A stretch of DNA of 64,000 nt from Dankookia rubra (GCF_004355005.1 NZ_SMSJ01000003.1:124001-188000), one strand, 5' to 3'. Shown: positions 36,196 through 44,894, counted from the stretch's first letter. The notes: generated from the sequence alone by a model not told the origin. A program made the numbers and translations.

Positions 36196-37206
36196 ATGAG
36201 CGAAGTCCTGGAACGTTCGGCCGTGGCGTCTACCGTGGTGCCGCTCGTGAAGATGCGCGACGTCGGCGTCCGCTTCGTCACCCGCGACCGCACCGTCAAC
36301 GCGGTCAACGGCGTCGATGTCGACCTCGCCGCCGGCGAGGTGCTCTGCATCCTCGGCGAGTCCGGCTCCGGCAAGTCGGTGACGATGCGCGCCCTGATGC
36401 GACTGCTGCCGCGCTTCGCCCAGGTCACAGGCCGCATCGAGGTCGGCGGCCGCGATGTCATGGCGATGAACGAGGGCCAGCTGCAGGATTTCCGCGGCGG
36501 CGACGTGGCGATGATCTTCCAGGAGCCGATGACCGCGCTCGATCCGGTCTTCACGGTGGGCCGGCAGATCGCCGAGACGGTGCAGCGGCACGAGGGGATC
36601 TCCCGCTCCGCCGCCGATGCCCGGGCGCTCGAGCTGCTGGAACTCGTCCAGATCCCCTCGGCCAAGCGGCGCCTCGCGGCCTATCCGCACGAGCTCTCGG
36701 GCGGCCTCCGGCAGCGGGCGATGATCGCGGTGGCGCTGGCCTGCAAGCCGAAGCTGCTGCTGGCCGACGAGCCGACCACGGCGTTGGATGCAACCGTGCA
36801 GATCCAGGTCCTGCTGCTGCTGCGCCGGCTCCAGGAGCAGATGGGCATGGGCGTCATCTTCGTCACCCACGACCTCGGCGTGGCCGGCGAGATCGCCGAC
36901 CGCGTCGCCGTCATGTATGCCGGCAAGGTGGTCGAGGAAGGCCCGGTCGAGGCGCTGATGCGCGGCCCGCTGCACCCCTATCCGCGCGGCCTGCTGGGCG
37001 CCACGGTGCATCCCGGCATGCGCGGCAAGCGGCTCACCACCATCCCCGGCGCGCCGCCGAGCCTGGAGACGGCGCCCACCACCTGCCCCTTCCAGCCGCG
37101 CTGCGCCGAGGCCGAGCCGGCCTGCTCGACCGAGATCGGCCCGGCGCCGCGCCGCCCGGTGCCCGGGCGGATGGCCCGCTGCGTGAAAGTCCCCGCGGCG
37201 GGGTGA
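36196..37206 (+). CDS. Oligopeptide ABC transporter ATP-binding protein (DppD/OppD type)
   Basis: 336-residue ATPase. Walker A GESGSGKS is at about 54-61, the signature LSGGLRQR, Walker [13 protein letters not shown] and the H-loop VTHDLG. The C-terminal oligo_HPY extension includes CPFQPRCAEAEPAC. A Shine-Dalgarno GGAG at 36184-36187 is 8 nt from the ATG at 36196 and only 2 nt from another ATG at 36190, so I prefer 36196. It is the second gene of a four-gene run with the preceding ATPase, the ligase and the ThDP enzyme. The last two would normally not accompany a peptide importer. Confidence 0.9.
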   Translation: MSEVLERSAVASTVVPLVKMRDVGVRFVTRDRTVNAVNGVDVDLAAGEVLCILGESGSGKSVTMRALMRLLPRFAQVTGRIEVGGRDVMAMNEGQLQDFRGGDVAMIFQEPMTALDPVFTVGRQIAETVQRHEGISRSAADARALELLELVQIPSAKRRLAAYPHELSGGLRQRAMIAVALACKPKLLLADEPTTALDATVQIQVLLLLRRLQEQMGMGVIFVTHDLGVAGEIADRVAVMYAGKVVEEGPVEALMRGPLHPYPRGLLGATVHPGMRGKRLTTIPGAPPSLETAPTTCPFQPRCAEAEPACSTEIGPAPRRPVPGRMARCVKVPAAG

Positions 37207-37257
37207 TTTCCGCCGCCCCCCCCGCCGGATAGGATGCCGGAAAACGGGGAGGCATCC

Positions 37258-38835
37258 ATGGCTGAGATCGGCGCGCGGGCACGGCGCAACACCATCGGCG
37301 ATGCGGTCCGGCGGGCAGGCGCCCGGTTCCGCGACCGCCCGGCGCTCCGCTTCGGCGACCGGCGCTGGAGCTTCGCCGCGCTGGACCTGGCTGCCGACCG
37401 GGTGGCCCGCATGCTGCTCGACAGCGGCCTGGCGCCTGGCGACCGCGTCGTCGCCTTCGGCAAGAACTCGGACGGCTTCCTGCTGCTCTGGCTCGGCTGC
37501 GCCCGGGCCGGGCTGGTGCATGTCCCGGCCAACTTCGCCCTGACCACGCCGGAGCTCGACTACATCCTGCGGCAATGCGGCGCCGCCGCCATCTTTGTCC
37601 AGCCGGCGCTGCGCCAGGTGGCGGATGCCGCCGGCGGCGCGCTGCTGCGCGGTACGCTCGATGCGGGGGACGGGCGGCACGACATCCTGGCCGCCGCCAC
37701 GGACCCGCGCTGGGGCCAGCCGGGCGACCCGGAGGTGGGCGCGGGCGTCGAGGACACCGGCCTCGTCCAGCTGCAATATACCTCGGGCACCACCGGCCAG
37801 CCGAAGGGCGCGATGATGACGCACCGCGCCATCCTGGCCGAATATGCCAGCGTGACGGTCGAACTCGAGATGCGCCGCGACGACCGGGCACTGGCCGCTC
37901 TGCCGCTCTACCACACCGCGCAGATGCACTGCTTCACCATGCCGCAGCTGCTGAACGGCGCCTTCACCATCCTGCTGGAGGCGCCGAACCCGGCCCTGGT
38001 GCTGGAGCTGGTCGAGGCGGAGCGGATCACCAGCTTCTTCGCCCCGCCGACGCTCTGGATCACCCTGCTGCAGCACCCCGACTTCGCCCGCCGCGACCTG
38101 TCGAGCCTGCGCAACATCTATTACGGCGCCTCGATCATGCCGGTCCCGGTGCTGCAGGAGCTGCGTGCCCGGCTGCCCGGCGCGCGGCCCTTCAACTGCT
38201 ACGGCCAGAGCGAGATCGCCCCGCTGGCGACCGTGCTGCGGCCGGAGGAGCACGAGGCCCGCCCCGGCTCGGTCGGCCGCGCCGTGCTGAATGTCGAGAC
38301 CCGCGTGGTGGATGCCGAGATGCGCGACGTGGCGCCCGGCGAGCGCGGCGAGGTGGTGCACCGCTCCCCGCAACTCCTCCTCGGTTACTGGGACATGCCG
38401 GAGGAGACCGCGCGCGCCTTCGAGGGCGGCTGGTTCCACAGCGGCGACGTCGCCACGATCGATGCGGAAGGCTACCTGGCGATCGTCGACCGCACCAAGG
38501 ACCTGATCAACACCGGCGGCGTGCTGGTGGCGAGCCGCGAGGTGGAGGAGGCCCTCTTCACCCATCCCGCCGTCGCCGAGGTCGCCGTCATCGCGGTGCC
38601 CGACCCGAAATGGATCGAGGCGGTGGCCGCCGTCGTCGTCCTCCGCGGCGAGGCGCCGGCCGAGATCGAGGCCGCGCTGCTGGCCCATGCGCGCGAGCAC
38701 CTGGCCGCCTACAAGGTGCCGAAGCGCATCATCCTGGCCGAGAGCCTGCCGAAGAACACCGCGGGCAAGCTGCTGAAGCGGGAGCTCCGGCAGCTCTACG
38801 CCGGGACCGAAAGCGGCGCCCTCGGCGCGGGGTGA
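37258..38835 (+). CDS. Acyl-CoA synthetase / AMP-dependent ligase
   Basis: ANL-superfamily ligase activating a carboxylic acid as acyl-AMP and then acyl-CoA, 525 residues. The adenylate motif YTSGTTGQPKG begins at about 174. Motif A5 appears in NCYGQSE, and A8 in the GWFHSGDVATIDAEGYL and IVDRTKDLINTGG region. The catalytic Lys is near the C-terminus in PKNTAGKLLKREL. Resemblance is to medium/long-chain fatty acid or aryl-acid CoA ligases; the substrate cannot be fixed. The ATG at 37258 follows GGGGAGG at good spacing. It lies downstream of the two ABC ATPases and 63 bp upstream of the ThDP enzyme, suggesting one transcription unit. Confidence 0.9.
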   Translation: MAEIGARARRNTIGDAVRRAGARFRDRPALRFGDRRWSFAALDLAADRVARMLLDSGLAPGDRVVAFGKNSDGFLLLWLGCARAGLVHVPANFALTTPELDYILRQCGAAAIFVQPALRQVADAAGGALLRGTLDAGDGRHDILAAATDPRWGQPGDPEVGAGVEDTGLVQLQYTSGTTGQPKGAMMTHRAILAEYASVTVELEMRRDDRALAALPLYHTAQMHCFTMPQLLNGAFTILLEAPNPALVLELVEAERITSFFAPPTLWITLLQHPDFARRDLSSLRNIYYGASIMPVPVLQELRARLPGARPFNCYGQSEIAPLATVLRPEEHEARPGSVGRAVLNVETRVVDAEMRDVAPGERGEVVHRSPQLLLGYWDMPEETARAFEGGWFHSGDVATIDAEGYLAIVDRTKDLINTGGVLVASREVEEALFTHPAVAEVAVIAVPDPKWIEAVAAVVVLRGEAPAEIEAALLAHAREHLAAYKVPKRIILAESLPKNTAGKLLKRELRQLYAGTESGALGAG

Positions 38836-38898
38836 CGGCCCGGCGGGCCGCTTGTATGGTCCGCCGCGACCAATGACGACAACACGGGGACGACGCGA

Positions 38899-40584
38899 AT
38901 GACGCAGGCGGCAGGGCGCGAGGCACGGCTCGGCGGGCATATCCTGGCCGATGCGCTGGTGGCGCAGGGGGTGACCCATGCCTTCTGCGTGCCGGGCGAG
39001 AGCTACCTCGACCTGCTCGACGGCCTCTATGCCCAGCGCAACCGGATCGAGCTGGTGACCTGCCGGTTCGAGGCCGGCGCCGTCCACATGGCCGAGGCCT
39101 ATGGCAAGCTGACGGGCAAGCCGGGCGTCGCCCTCGTTACCCGCGGTCCCGGCGCCTGCCACGCGGCGATCGGCGTCCATGTCGCCTTCCAGGACAGCAC
39201 GCCGCTGGTCCTCATCATCGGCCAGATCCCCTTCGAAGAAACCGACCGCGAGTCCTTCCAGGAGGTCGACTACCGCAAGATGTTCGCCCCCCTCGCCAAG
39301 TGGGTGACGCAGATCGACGACGCGGCGCGCATCCCCGAGCTGATGGCGCATGCCTTCGACGTGGCGACCAGCGGCCGGCCCGGCCCGGTGGTGGTGGCGA
39401 TCTCCGAGGAGATGCAGAAGCACCTGGCCACCGTCCCCGACCTGCCGCCGGCCGAGGTGCTGCCGCCGCATCCGGCGCCGGATGCGCTCACCCGCATGAT
39501 GGGCATGCTGGCCCGCGCCGAGCGGCCGCTGGTGGTGCTCGGCGGCGGCGCCGGCTGGTCGCAGCAGGGCCGGGCGGACATCAAGGAATTCCTCGTCGCC
39601 AACGACCTGCCCGTCGCGGTCTCCTTCCGCCGGATGGGGCTGTTCGACGGCAGCCATCCCAACTACGTCGGCGATCTCGGCGTCGGCGCCGATGCGGCGC
39701 TGGTGAAGCGGGCGCAGGAGAGCGACCTCTTCATCGCCATCGGCACCCGGATCGGCGAGACGGTGAGCCAGGGCTACACCCTCTTCGACATGGCAGGCGC
39801 CAAGCCGATCATTCATATCTACCCCGACCAGGCCGAGATCGGCCGGGTCTATCGCCCGGCGCTCGGCATCACCGCCGACCTCAATGCCTTCGCCGCCTTG
39901 GCGAAGGCCACCCCGCCGGTGGCGAAGCCCGCCTGGTCCGGCTGGCGCGCCGAGCTGCGCGCGGCGCGCGAGGCACAGGCCAAGCCGCCGAGCTATGACG
40001 GCCCGCTGAACCTCGCCGTGGCGCTGCAGGAGCTCGAGGCGATCCTGCCGCCCGACACCATCTTCACCACCGATGCCGGCAACTTCGCCACCTGGCCGCA
40101 GCGCTTCATGCATGTGCGCGAGGGCCAGGACTTCCTCGGCCCGACCAACGGCGCCATGGGCTATTCGGTGCCGGCGGCGATCGGCGCCAAGATCGTTTTC
40201 CCCGAGCGCACGGTGGTCTCCTTCGTCGGCGACGGCGGCTTCCTGATGACGGGGCAGGAGATCGCCACCGCCTTCCACCATAAGGTCAACCCGATCGTCC
40301 TGGTCTTCAACAACGGCATGTACGGCACCATCCGCATGCACCAGGAGAAGCACTACCCCGCCCGGGTCTCGGCGACCGCGCTGACCAACCCCGACTTCGC
40401 CAAGTTCATCGAGAGCTTCGGCGGCCATGGCGAGATCGTCGAGGCGACCGACCAGCTGGTCCCGGCCTTCAGGCGGGCGGTGGCCAGCGGCAAGCCGGCG
40501 GTGATCGAGGTACGGACCAACCCTGAGCAGGTGACCAACCGCAGCACCATCGCCCAGCTTCGCGCGCAGGCCGCGAAGGCATAG
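38899..40584 (+). CDS. Thiamine diphosphate-dependent enzyme, acetolactate synthase-like
   Basis: 561-residue ThDP enzyme of the acetolactate synthase/benzoylformate decarboxylase family. The activating Glu58 is in RFEAGAVHMAEAYG, and the N-terminal GVTHAFCVPGESYLDLLD is conserved. The ThDP motif begins GDGGFLMTGQE and ends NNGMYG. No ilvN-type small subunit gene follows, so a catabolic 2-keto-acid decarboxylase, carboligase or oxalyl-CoA-type lyase is more likely than valine biosynthesis. It shares an operon direction with the CoA ligase, which might make or use the acid it handles. The 39-bp repeats begin about 20 bp after its stop. Confidence 0.88.
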   Translation: MTQAAGREARLGGHILADALVAQGVTHAFCVPGESYLDLLDGLYAQRNRIELVTCRFEAGAVHMAEAYGKLTGKPGVALVTRGPGACHAAIGVHVAFQDSTPLVLIIGQIPFEETDRESFQEVDYRKMFAPLAKWVTQIDDAARIPELMAHAFDVATSGRPGPVVVAISEEMQKHLATVPDLPPAEVLPPHPAPDALTRMMGMLARAERPLVVLGGGAGWSQQGRADIKEFLVANDLPVAVSFRRMGLFDGSHPNYVGDLGVGADAALVKRAQESDLFIAIGTRIGETVSQGYTLFDMAGAKPIIHIYPDQAEIGRVYRPALGITADLNAFAALAKATPPVAKPAWSGWRAELRAAREAQAKPPSYDGPLNLAVALQELEAILPPDTIFTTDAGNFATWPQRFMHVREGQDFLGPTNGAMGYSVPAAIGAKIVFPERTVVSFVGDGGFLMTGQEIATAFHHKVNPIVLVFNNGMYGTIRMHQEKHYPARVSATALTNPDFAKFIESFGGHGEIVEATDQLVPAFRRAVASGKPAVIEVRTNPEQVTNRSTIAQLRAQAAKA

Positions 40585-40918
40585 CGCGGTCGGGCCGCCG
40601 TCGATGCGGTTTTCGGACAAATGAGCCGGCCAGGCCGCGGGATGATGGTTTTCGGACAAAGCCCCAGGCCGCGGCCGATACCTGCGGCTTTCGGGCAAAC
40701 GTCGAACGCTCGCCGCGGCCGGCGCTGGGGGGCTTCGCAGGACGGGCCGGGGTGATACGGGGGAAATCGGGCATGGCGCCTCGCTGCCGCGGTTCTGCCG
40801 CCGAGCCTATCCGGTGGCGGACAGAATTTCCAGAAAATAATCCTATTGCTGGTCTCCGGCCCTTGTCGGCCCGGCCGCGGCCCCGCTGGCCTTTCGCCCC
40901 CGGACGGGAAAGCCGCGC
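40585..40918. other. Gene-free stretch between the ThDP gene and the TPR gene
   Basis: About 330 bp. Positions 40608-40700 hold the 39-bp-period repeat listed separately. Near 40825-40850 there is an AT-richer stretch (AGAATTTCCAGAAAATAATCC) just upstream of the TPR gene, a plausible promoter location. I see no supported ORF; open frames on the minus strand here are shadows of the repeat. Confidence 0.5.
40608..40700. repeat. Tandem repeat, 39-bp period, about 2.4 copies
   Basis: GGTTTTCGGACAAA occurs at 40608-40621 and again at 40647-40660, and a variant GGCTTTCGGGCAAA at 40686-40699: exactly 39 bp apart each time. Between the first two and the last two copies the sequence CCAGGCCGCGG also recurs. 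Because 39 is a multiple of 3, minus-strand frames through it give repeated FVRKP and LSEN peptides, but no start or ribosome site supports translation. Confidence 0.75.
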
Positions 40919-42196
40919 ATGCTGACCGACCGCTACGGCCTGGCCCTCGACACCGGCTCCGCCGCGGCGCGGGACGCCTATGTCGCCGGCTGCGAACGGC
41001 TGCTCAGCATGTATCCCGGCGCCGAGGCGCTGTTCGAGGATGCCATCGCCGCCGATCCGGGCTTCGGCCTGGCCCGGATGGCCCGCGCCCGGGCCTTCCA
41101 GATGGCCGAGGACGCCGCCGGCACCCGGGCCGCGCTCGATGCCGCCGCTTCCGCCGCCCTGCCGCCGCGCGCCGCCTCCCAGGCCCGGGTCTTCCGGCAG
41201 ATGCTGGAAGGCCAGCCGCAGGCGGCGCTCGCCGCGGTGCGGACGCATCTGGCGGAATGGCCCTGCGACGCTCTGGTGCTGAGCACCACCGCCAACCAGA
41301 CCGGGCTGATCGGCCTCTCCGGCCTGGCCGGGCGGGAGCAGGACCTGGCCGACCTGCTCGACGGCCTGGCGCCGCATTATGGCGACGACTGGTGGTTCGG
41401 CGCGCATCACGGCATGGCGCTGTCCGAGGTGGGGCAGGTGGCCCGGGCGCGGCCGATCCTCGAACGCTCCCAGGCCGGCAATCCACGCAACGGCTACATC
41501 GCCCACAGCATCGGCCACCTGCACTACCAAACGGGCGACCATGCCGGCGCCGTCGCCTTCCTGCGCGGCTGGCTGCCAGGCTATCCCAGGGCCGGACGGC
41601 TGCATGGCCACCTGCACTGGCACCTCGCGCTGAGCGAATTGCAGGGCGGCAATGCCGAGGAAGGCTTCCGCCTCTACGCGGAAGCCTTCGCCGCCGAGGA
41701 ATACCACGCGCCGGCCCGGCTCAAGCTGACCGACGGCGCGTCCTTCCTGTGGCGCGCCGAACTCGCCGGCCAGCCGCGCGACCCCGACCGCTGGCGGGCG
41801 CTGCATGCCTTTGCCGCGGCGGTCGCGCCGCGGCCGGGGATGCCGCTGGCCGACTGGCACGTGGCGCTGACCCAGGCGGTGCTCGGCGACGGTGAGGGGC
41901 TGGCGGCCCGGGCCGAGGCCATGGCGGCGATGACCGCCGCCGGGCGCTACCCCGCCGGCCCGGCGATCACCGCGCTCGGCCGCGGCTTCGCCGCCATGGT
42001 GCGGCAGGATTTCGACGCGGCGATCGAGGCCCTCCTGCCGGTGCTGCCGGAGCGCGAGCGGATCGGCGGCAGCCGGGCGCAGGTCGACCTGGTGGAGGCG
42101 ACCCTGCTCAAGGCCTATCTCGGCGCCGGGCGGCTGGAGGAGATGCGGAGGTTGCTGGCGGCGCGGCGGCCCGGCGCGGCAGCGCTGCCCGTCTGA
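40919..42196 (+). CDS. Tetratricopeptide-repeat protein (StaR-like / TTC38 family)
   Basis: 425-residue helical protein with degenerate TPR units along its length, for example ALFEDAIAADPGFGLARMARARAF (about 39-62) and GYIAHSIGHLHYQTGDHAGAVAFL (about 195-218). The pattern resembles the TPR family that includes TTC38 and the actinomycete regulator StaR. No signal peptide or catalytic motif is visible. A scaffolding or protein-binding role is likely; the partner is unknown. The start ATG at 40919 is preceded by GGACGGGAAAG. A full copy of the dispersed 3'-end module begins 11 bases after its stop. Confidence 0.8.
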   Translation: MLTDRYGLALDTGSAAARDAYVAGCERLLSMYPGAEALFEDAIAADPGFGLARMARARAFQMAEDAAGTRAALDAAASAALPPRAASQARVFRQMLEGQPQAALAAVRTHLAEWPCDALVLSTTANQTGLIGLSGLAGREQDLADLLDGLAPHYGDDWWFGAHHGMALSEVGQVARARPILERSQAGNPRNGYIAHSIGHLHYQTGDHAGAVAFLRGWLPGYPRAGRLHGHLHWHLALSELQGGNAEEGFRLYAEAFAAEEYHAPARLKLTDGASFLWRAELAGQPRDPDRWRALHAFAAAVAPRPGMPLADWHVALTQAVLGDGEGLAARAEAMAAMTAAGRYPAGPAITALGRGFAAMVRQDFDAAIEALLPVLPERERIGGSRAQVDLVEATLLKAYLGAGRLEEMRRLLAARRPGAAALPV

Positions 42197-42206
42197 AGGA
42201 AGGCCG

Positions 42207-42331
42207 GGGAGAAGGTATTCTGCCCGGACCCCTCATCTATTTCTGGGAGTCTTGCACCGCCGCGCGGCGACGCCCGACCCACAAAAGGGAAGGGAGGGGT
42301 TTGGGGAGGGAACACCTGTTTCCCTCCCCAA
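42207..42331 (+). repeat. Dispersed 3'-end module, full copy 1
   Basis: Roughly 125-bp element. It begins GGGGAGAAGGTATTCTGCCC (small stem-loop) 11 bases after the TPR stop codon. It continues CCCCTCATCTATTTCTGGGAGTC, then a GC-rich part with CGCGCGGCGACG, then CGACCCACAAAA. It ends in a hairpin with 12-bp arms, TTGGGGAGGGAA at 42301-42312 and TTCCCTCCCCAA at 42320-42331. The reverse complement at 52568-52690 matches through the whole length with small indels. It sits between convergent genes. Confidence 0.85.
42301..42331. terminator. Bidirectional terminator-like hairpin in module copy 1
   Basis: Perfect 12-bp inverted repeat TTGGGGAGGGAA / TTCCCTCCCCAA with a 7-base loop, between the convergent TPR and GGT-fold genes. 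There is no long T-run on the plus side (AACCCTACC follows); on the minus side CCCCTCCCTTCCCTTTTG follows. It may end transcription mostly in the minus direction. Confidence 0.65.
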
Positions 42332-42333
42332 CC

Positions 42334-44118
42334 CTACCGCCCCACCGCGTAGCCCTGCATGCCGCGGGGATTGGCCCCGGCGAAGATCTGCCCGTCCGGC
42401 TCCAGCCGCGCCCCGGTCAGCCGGCCTTCCGACCACTCGCCGCCCATCTCCGCCGCATGGCCGCGAGCAGTGAGGTCCGAGAGCACCTCCGGTGCGAAGC
42501 GGCCCTCGACCACCACCTTGCCGGGGCGGGCGCCGCGGGGCCAGAAGCTGCTGATCCAGTGCTCCGAATGGAAGCTCGGCAGGTCGATCGCCTGCTGGAT
42601 GTTGAAGCGGTGGTCCACCATCCGCATCAGCATGATCGGCTGCCACTGGTCCTGCTGCTCGCCGCCCGGGGTGCCGAAGCTCATCCAGGGCTTGCCGTCG
42701 CGCAGCACCATGCTGGGCGAAAGCGTGGTACGCGGCCGCTTGCCGGGCTGTAGGCCGTTCGGCAGCGTCTCGTCCAGCCAGAACATCTGGCAGCGCGACC
42801 CGAGGCAGAAGCCGAGCCCGGGGATCGCCGGCGAGGATTGCAGCCAGCCGGCAGAGGGCGTCGCGCTGACGAAATTGCCCCACTTGTCGATCACGTCGAT
42901 ATGGCAGGTGTCGCCGCCCGAGGCGCCGAGGCGGGAGACTGTCGGCTCCCCGGTGCCGGCCGCCGCCGCCATGTCGCGCGCGCGGCGCAGCGCCGCCGGG
43001 TAGTCGGTGCGCGGCGTGCGGCCCTCGGGCGAGCCCGGGCGCCAGTCGTTGTTGGCCTGCGCACCGATCAGCCGGCGGCGCTCGGCGGCATAGGCGTCGG
43101 ACAGCAGCGCCGTCATCGGCACGTCGGTGAAGTCGGGGTCGCCGTAATAGGCCTCGCGGTCGGCGTAGGAGAGCTTCATCGCCTCCACGACCGTATGGAC
43201 GAACTCGGCGCCCACCGGGTCCATGGCGGCGATGTCGAAGCCTTCCAGCAGCGCCAGGGTCTGCAGCATCGCCGGCCCCTGGCTCCAGGGGCCGCATTTC
43301 AGCACGGTGTGGCCGCGGTAGTCGTGCGTCAGCGGCGTCTCGATGCCGGCCCGCCAGCCGGCCATGTCGTCGGCCGTCAGCAGCGCGGCATGCCGGCGGC
43401 CGGAGGTGTCAAGCGCCTCGAAGCTGCGGCCGAAGCGGTCGATCGCCTCGGCGACGAAGCCGCCGTACCAGGCATCCCGCGCCGCATCGATCTGCGTGAC
43501 GCGGTCGGAGCCGGCCGCCTCGGCCTCGCGCACCACCCGGGCATAGGTTTCGGCGAGTTCCGGGTTGGTGTAGAGCCGGCCCGGCTTCGGCCCGCCGTCG
43601 CGCAGCCAGAGCGCGGCGCTGCTCGGCCAGGCGGATTCGAACAACGGCCGCACCGTCTCGAGCGTCGCCGAGACCCGCGGCACCACATGCGCGCCGCGCG
43701 CGGCATAGCCGATGGCGTATTCGAGGACGTCGCGGAGCTTCCAGGTGCCGTGGTCGCGCAGCATCAGCGCCCAGGCATCGAAGGCGCCGGGGACCGGCGC
43801 GCAGAGGAAGCCGGTGCCGGGCACGATGTCCAGCCCGAGCGACTGCATCTTCCCGACCGTCATGGCGCGCGGCGCCGGCCCCTGGCCGCAGATCACCTGC
43901 TGGGTGCCGAGTGCGGCGCTGTGCAGGATGATCGGGCAGTCGCCACCCGGGCCGTTCAGGTGCGGCTCGACGATCTGCAGGGTGAAGCCGGCGGCCGCGG
44001 CGGCGTCGAAGGCATTGCCGCCGCGCTCCAGCACAGACATCCCGACCTGGGAGGCGATCCAATGGGTGGTGGCGACGGCCCCGAAGGTGCCGGCGATCTC
44101 GGGGCGGGTGGTGAACAT
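42334..44118 (-). CDS. GGT-fold Ntn hydrolase, non-canonical (gamma-glutamyltransferase family)
   Basis: 594-residue gamma-glutamyltransferase superfamily protein with no signal peptide. The catalytic, self-cleaving Thr is Thr404 in GGDTCHIDVIDKWGN. The RETAP glutamate-binding motif is replaced by QGPAP, and the PPSSGG loop by GPWSQG, so gamma-glutamyl substrates are doubtful. It belongs to a different subgroup from the 28305 homologue: WSQGP and EQQDQWQP are distinctive. It lies 58 bp downstream of the phn operon on the same strand and might be co-transcribed with it, though no known link between GGTs and phosphonates exists. It converges with the TPR gene. Confidence 0.85.
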   Translation of the reverse strand: MFTTRPEIAGTFGAVATTHWIASQVGMSVLERGGNAFDAAAAAGFTLQIVEPHLNGPGGDCPIILHSAALGTQQVICGQGPAPRAMTVGKMQSLGLDIVPGTGFLCAPVPGAFDAWALMLRDHGTWKLRDVLEYAIGYAARGAHVVPRVSATLETVRPLFESAWPSSAALWLRDGGPKPGRLYTNPELAETYARVVREAEAAGSDRVTQIDAARDAWYGGFVAEAIDRFGRSFEALDTSGRRHAALLTADDMAGWRAGIETPLTHDYRGHTVLKCGPWSQGPAMLQTLALLEGFDIAAMDPVGAEFVHTVVEAMKLSYADREAYYGDPDFTDVPMTALLSDAYAAERRRLIGAQANNDWRPGSPEGRTPRTDYPAALRRARDMAAAAGTGEPTVSRLGASGGDTCHIDVIDKWGNFVSATPSAGWLQSSPAIPGLGFCLGSRCQMFWLDETLPNGLQPGKRPRTTLSPSMVLRDGKPWMSFGTPGGEQQDQWQPIMLMRMVDHRFNIQQAIDLPSFHSEHWISSFWPRGARPGKVVVEGRFAPEVLSDLTARGHAAEMGGEWSEGRLTGARLEPDGQIFAGANPRGMQGYAVGR

Positions 44119-44176
44119 GGGGGCAGGCTCCGCGGGACGCTTCCTGGCCGGATTGGCGCAGCCCGCGCCCCGTCGG

Positions 44177-44872
44177 TCAACCGCCCAGCGGCAGGCGCTC
44201 GGCGATCAGGAAGGGCGCGCCGGCCGCCGCCTGGGTGAAGAGGCAGATCGCCGTGACCCGGCGCGGCCGGGCCGGGGCATCGCCGAGAAAGTCGGTGACC
44301 GCCGGCAGCGCCACCGCCTTCTCGGCAGGCGTCAGCCGCCGGGTCAGGGTGACGTGGAAGCGCCATTCCTCGAAGACATAAGGGTAGCCCCAGCGGTCCA
44401 GCAGCGCCTCCTGCCGCGGGCTGAGCCCGGACTTGCGCCGCCGCGCCAGCTCCGCCTCGGCGGGCGGCGCGCGGCAGGGGTCGAGCGCCTCGACGCAGGC
44501 GTCGGCCAGCGGTCGCAGGGCCGGGCAGGGCGCCGATTCGCGCAGCGCCAGGAAGCCCTGCAGGTCCTGCACCGCCAGCGGCGGCAGGTCGAAGGGCGCC
44601 AGCCGCGCCGCCAGCGCCTCGGCCGCCGCGACCGCCTCGGCCCAGGACAGGCCGAGCCGGAAGGGCGGCTTCAGCGTCGCGTGCAGGCCGTAGCCGCGCG
44701 GGTCGGCGGTGAGCTCGGCGATGTCGAGGCCCGGCAGCTTGGGCTGCCGCAGCGGCGCGCCGGTCTCGGCGTCCCGGCCGAGCCAGGCGGAGCCGAGCGC
44801 GTGCAGCGGGTCGTCGAGCTCGGGCGCCCAGTAGAGCGCGAGCCTTGCCTCCGGCCGGGGCGCCCCGATCAC
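44177..44872 (-). CDS. DUF1045 protein, 2H phosphoesterase-like, of the C-P lyase operon
   Basis: 231-residue protein found in alphaproteobacterial phosphonate operons. Two H-x-T motifs, GLHATLKPPF and FHVTLTRR, mark it as a 2H phosphoesterase superfamily member. In E. coli the step after C-P cleavage is handled by PhnP (cyclic phosphodiesterase) and PhnN (kinase). Neither is present here, so this protein may act on the 5-phosphoribosyl 1,2-cyclic phosphate product; that is inference. No ATG fits. GTG at 44872 has GGGGA upstream, begins the conserved region, and lies 22 bp after phnM. Confidence 0.82.
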   Translation of the reverse strand: MIGAPRPEARLALYWAPELDDPLHALGSAWLGRDAETGAPLRQPKLPGLDIAELTADPRGYGLHATLKPPFRLGLSWAEAVAAAEALAARLAPFDLPPLAVQDLQGFLALRESAPCPALRPLADACVEALDPCRAPPAEAELARRRKSGLSPRQEALLDRWGYPYVFEEWRFHVTLTRRLTPAEKAVALPAVTDFLGDAPARPRRVTAICLFTQAAAGAPFLIAERLPLGG

Positions 44873-44894
44873 GGCATGGTCCCCGGCGCGTGGT

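Noticed and set aside
37234-38835. Longer acyl-CoA ligase start at 37234
   Set aside because: The ATG at 37258 has GGGGAGG upstream at proper spacing; the longer form would translate through that ribosome site.
38899-40584. Calling the ThDP enzyme glyoxylate carboligase (gcl) to complete the hyi-glxR pathway
   Set aside because: It is 34 kb away, and a Glu (Glu58) occupies the ThDP-activating position that is Val in characterised glyoxylate carboligase; a different 2-keto-acid enzyme is more likely.
36007-40698. Minus-strand open frame of about 1563 codons
   Set aside because: Antisense of the ABC ATPase, ligase and ThDP genes; composition is typical of a shadow frame and no start signal is present.
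40608-40700. CRISPR-like spacing of repeats
   Set aside because: Only about 2.4 copies, the interval between motifs is itself partly repeated, and no cas genes are present.
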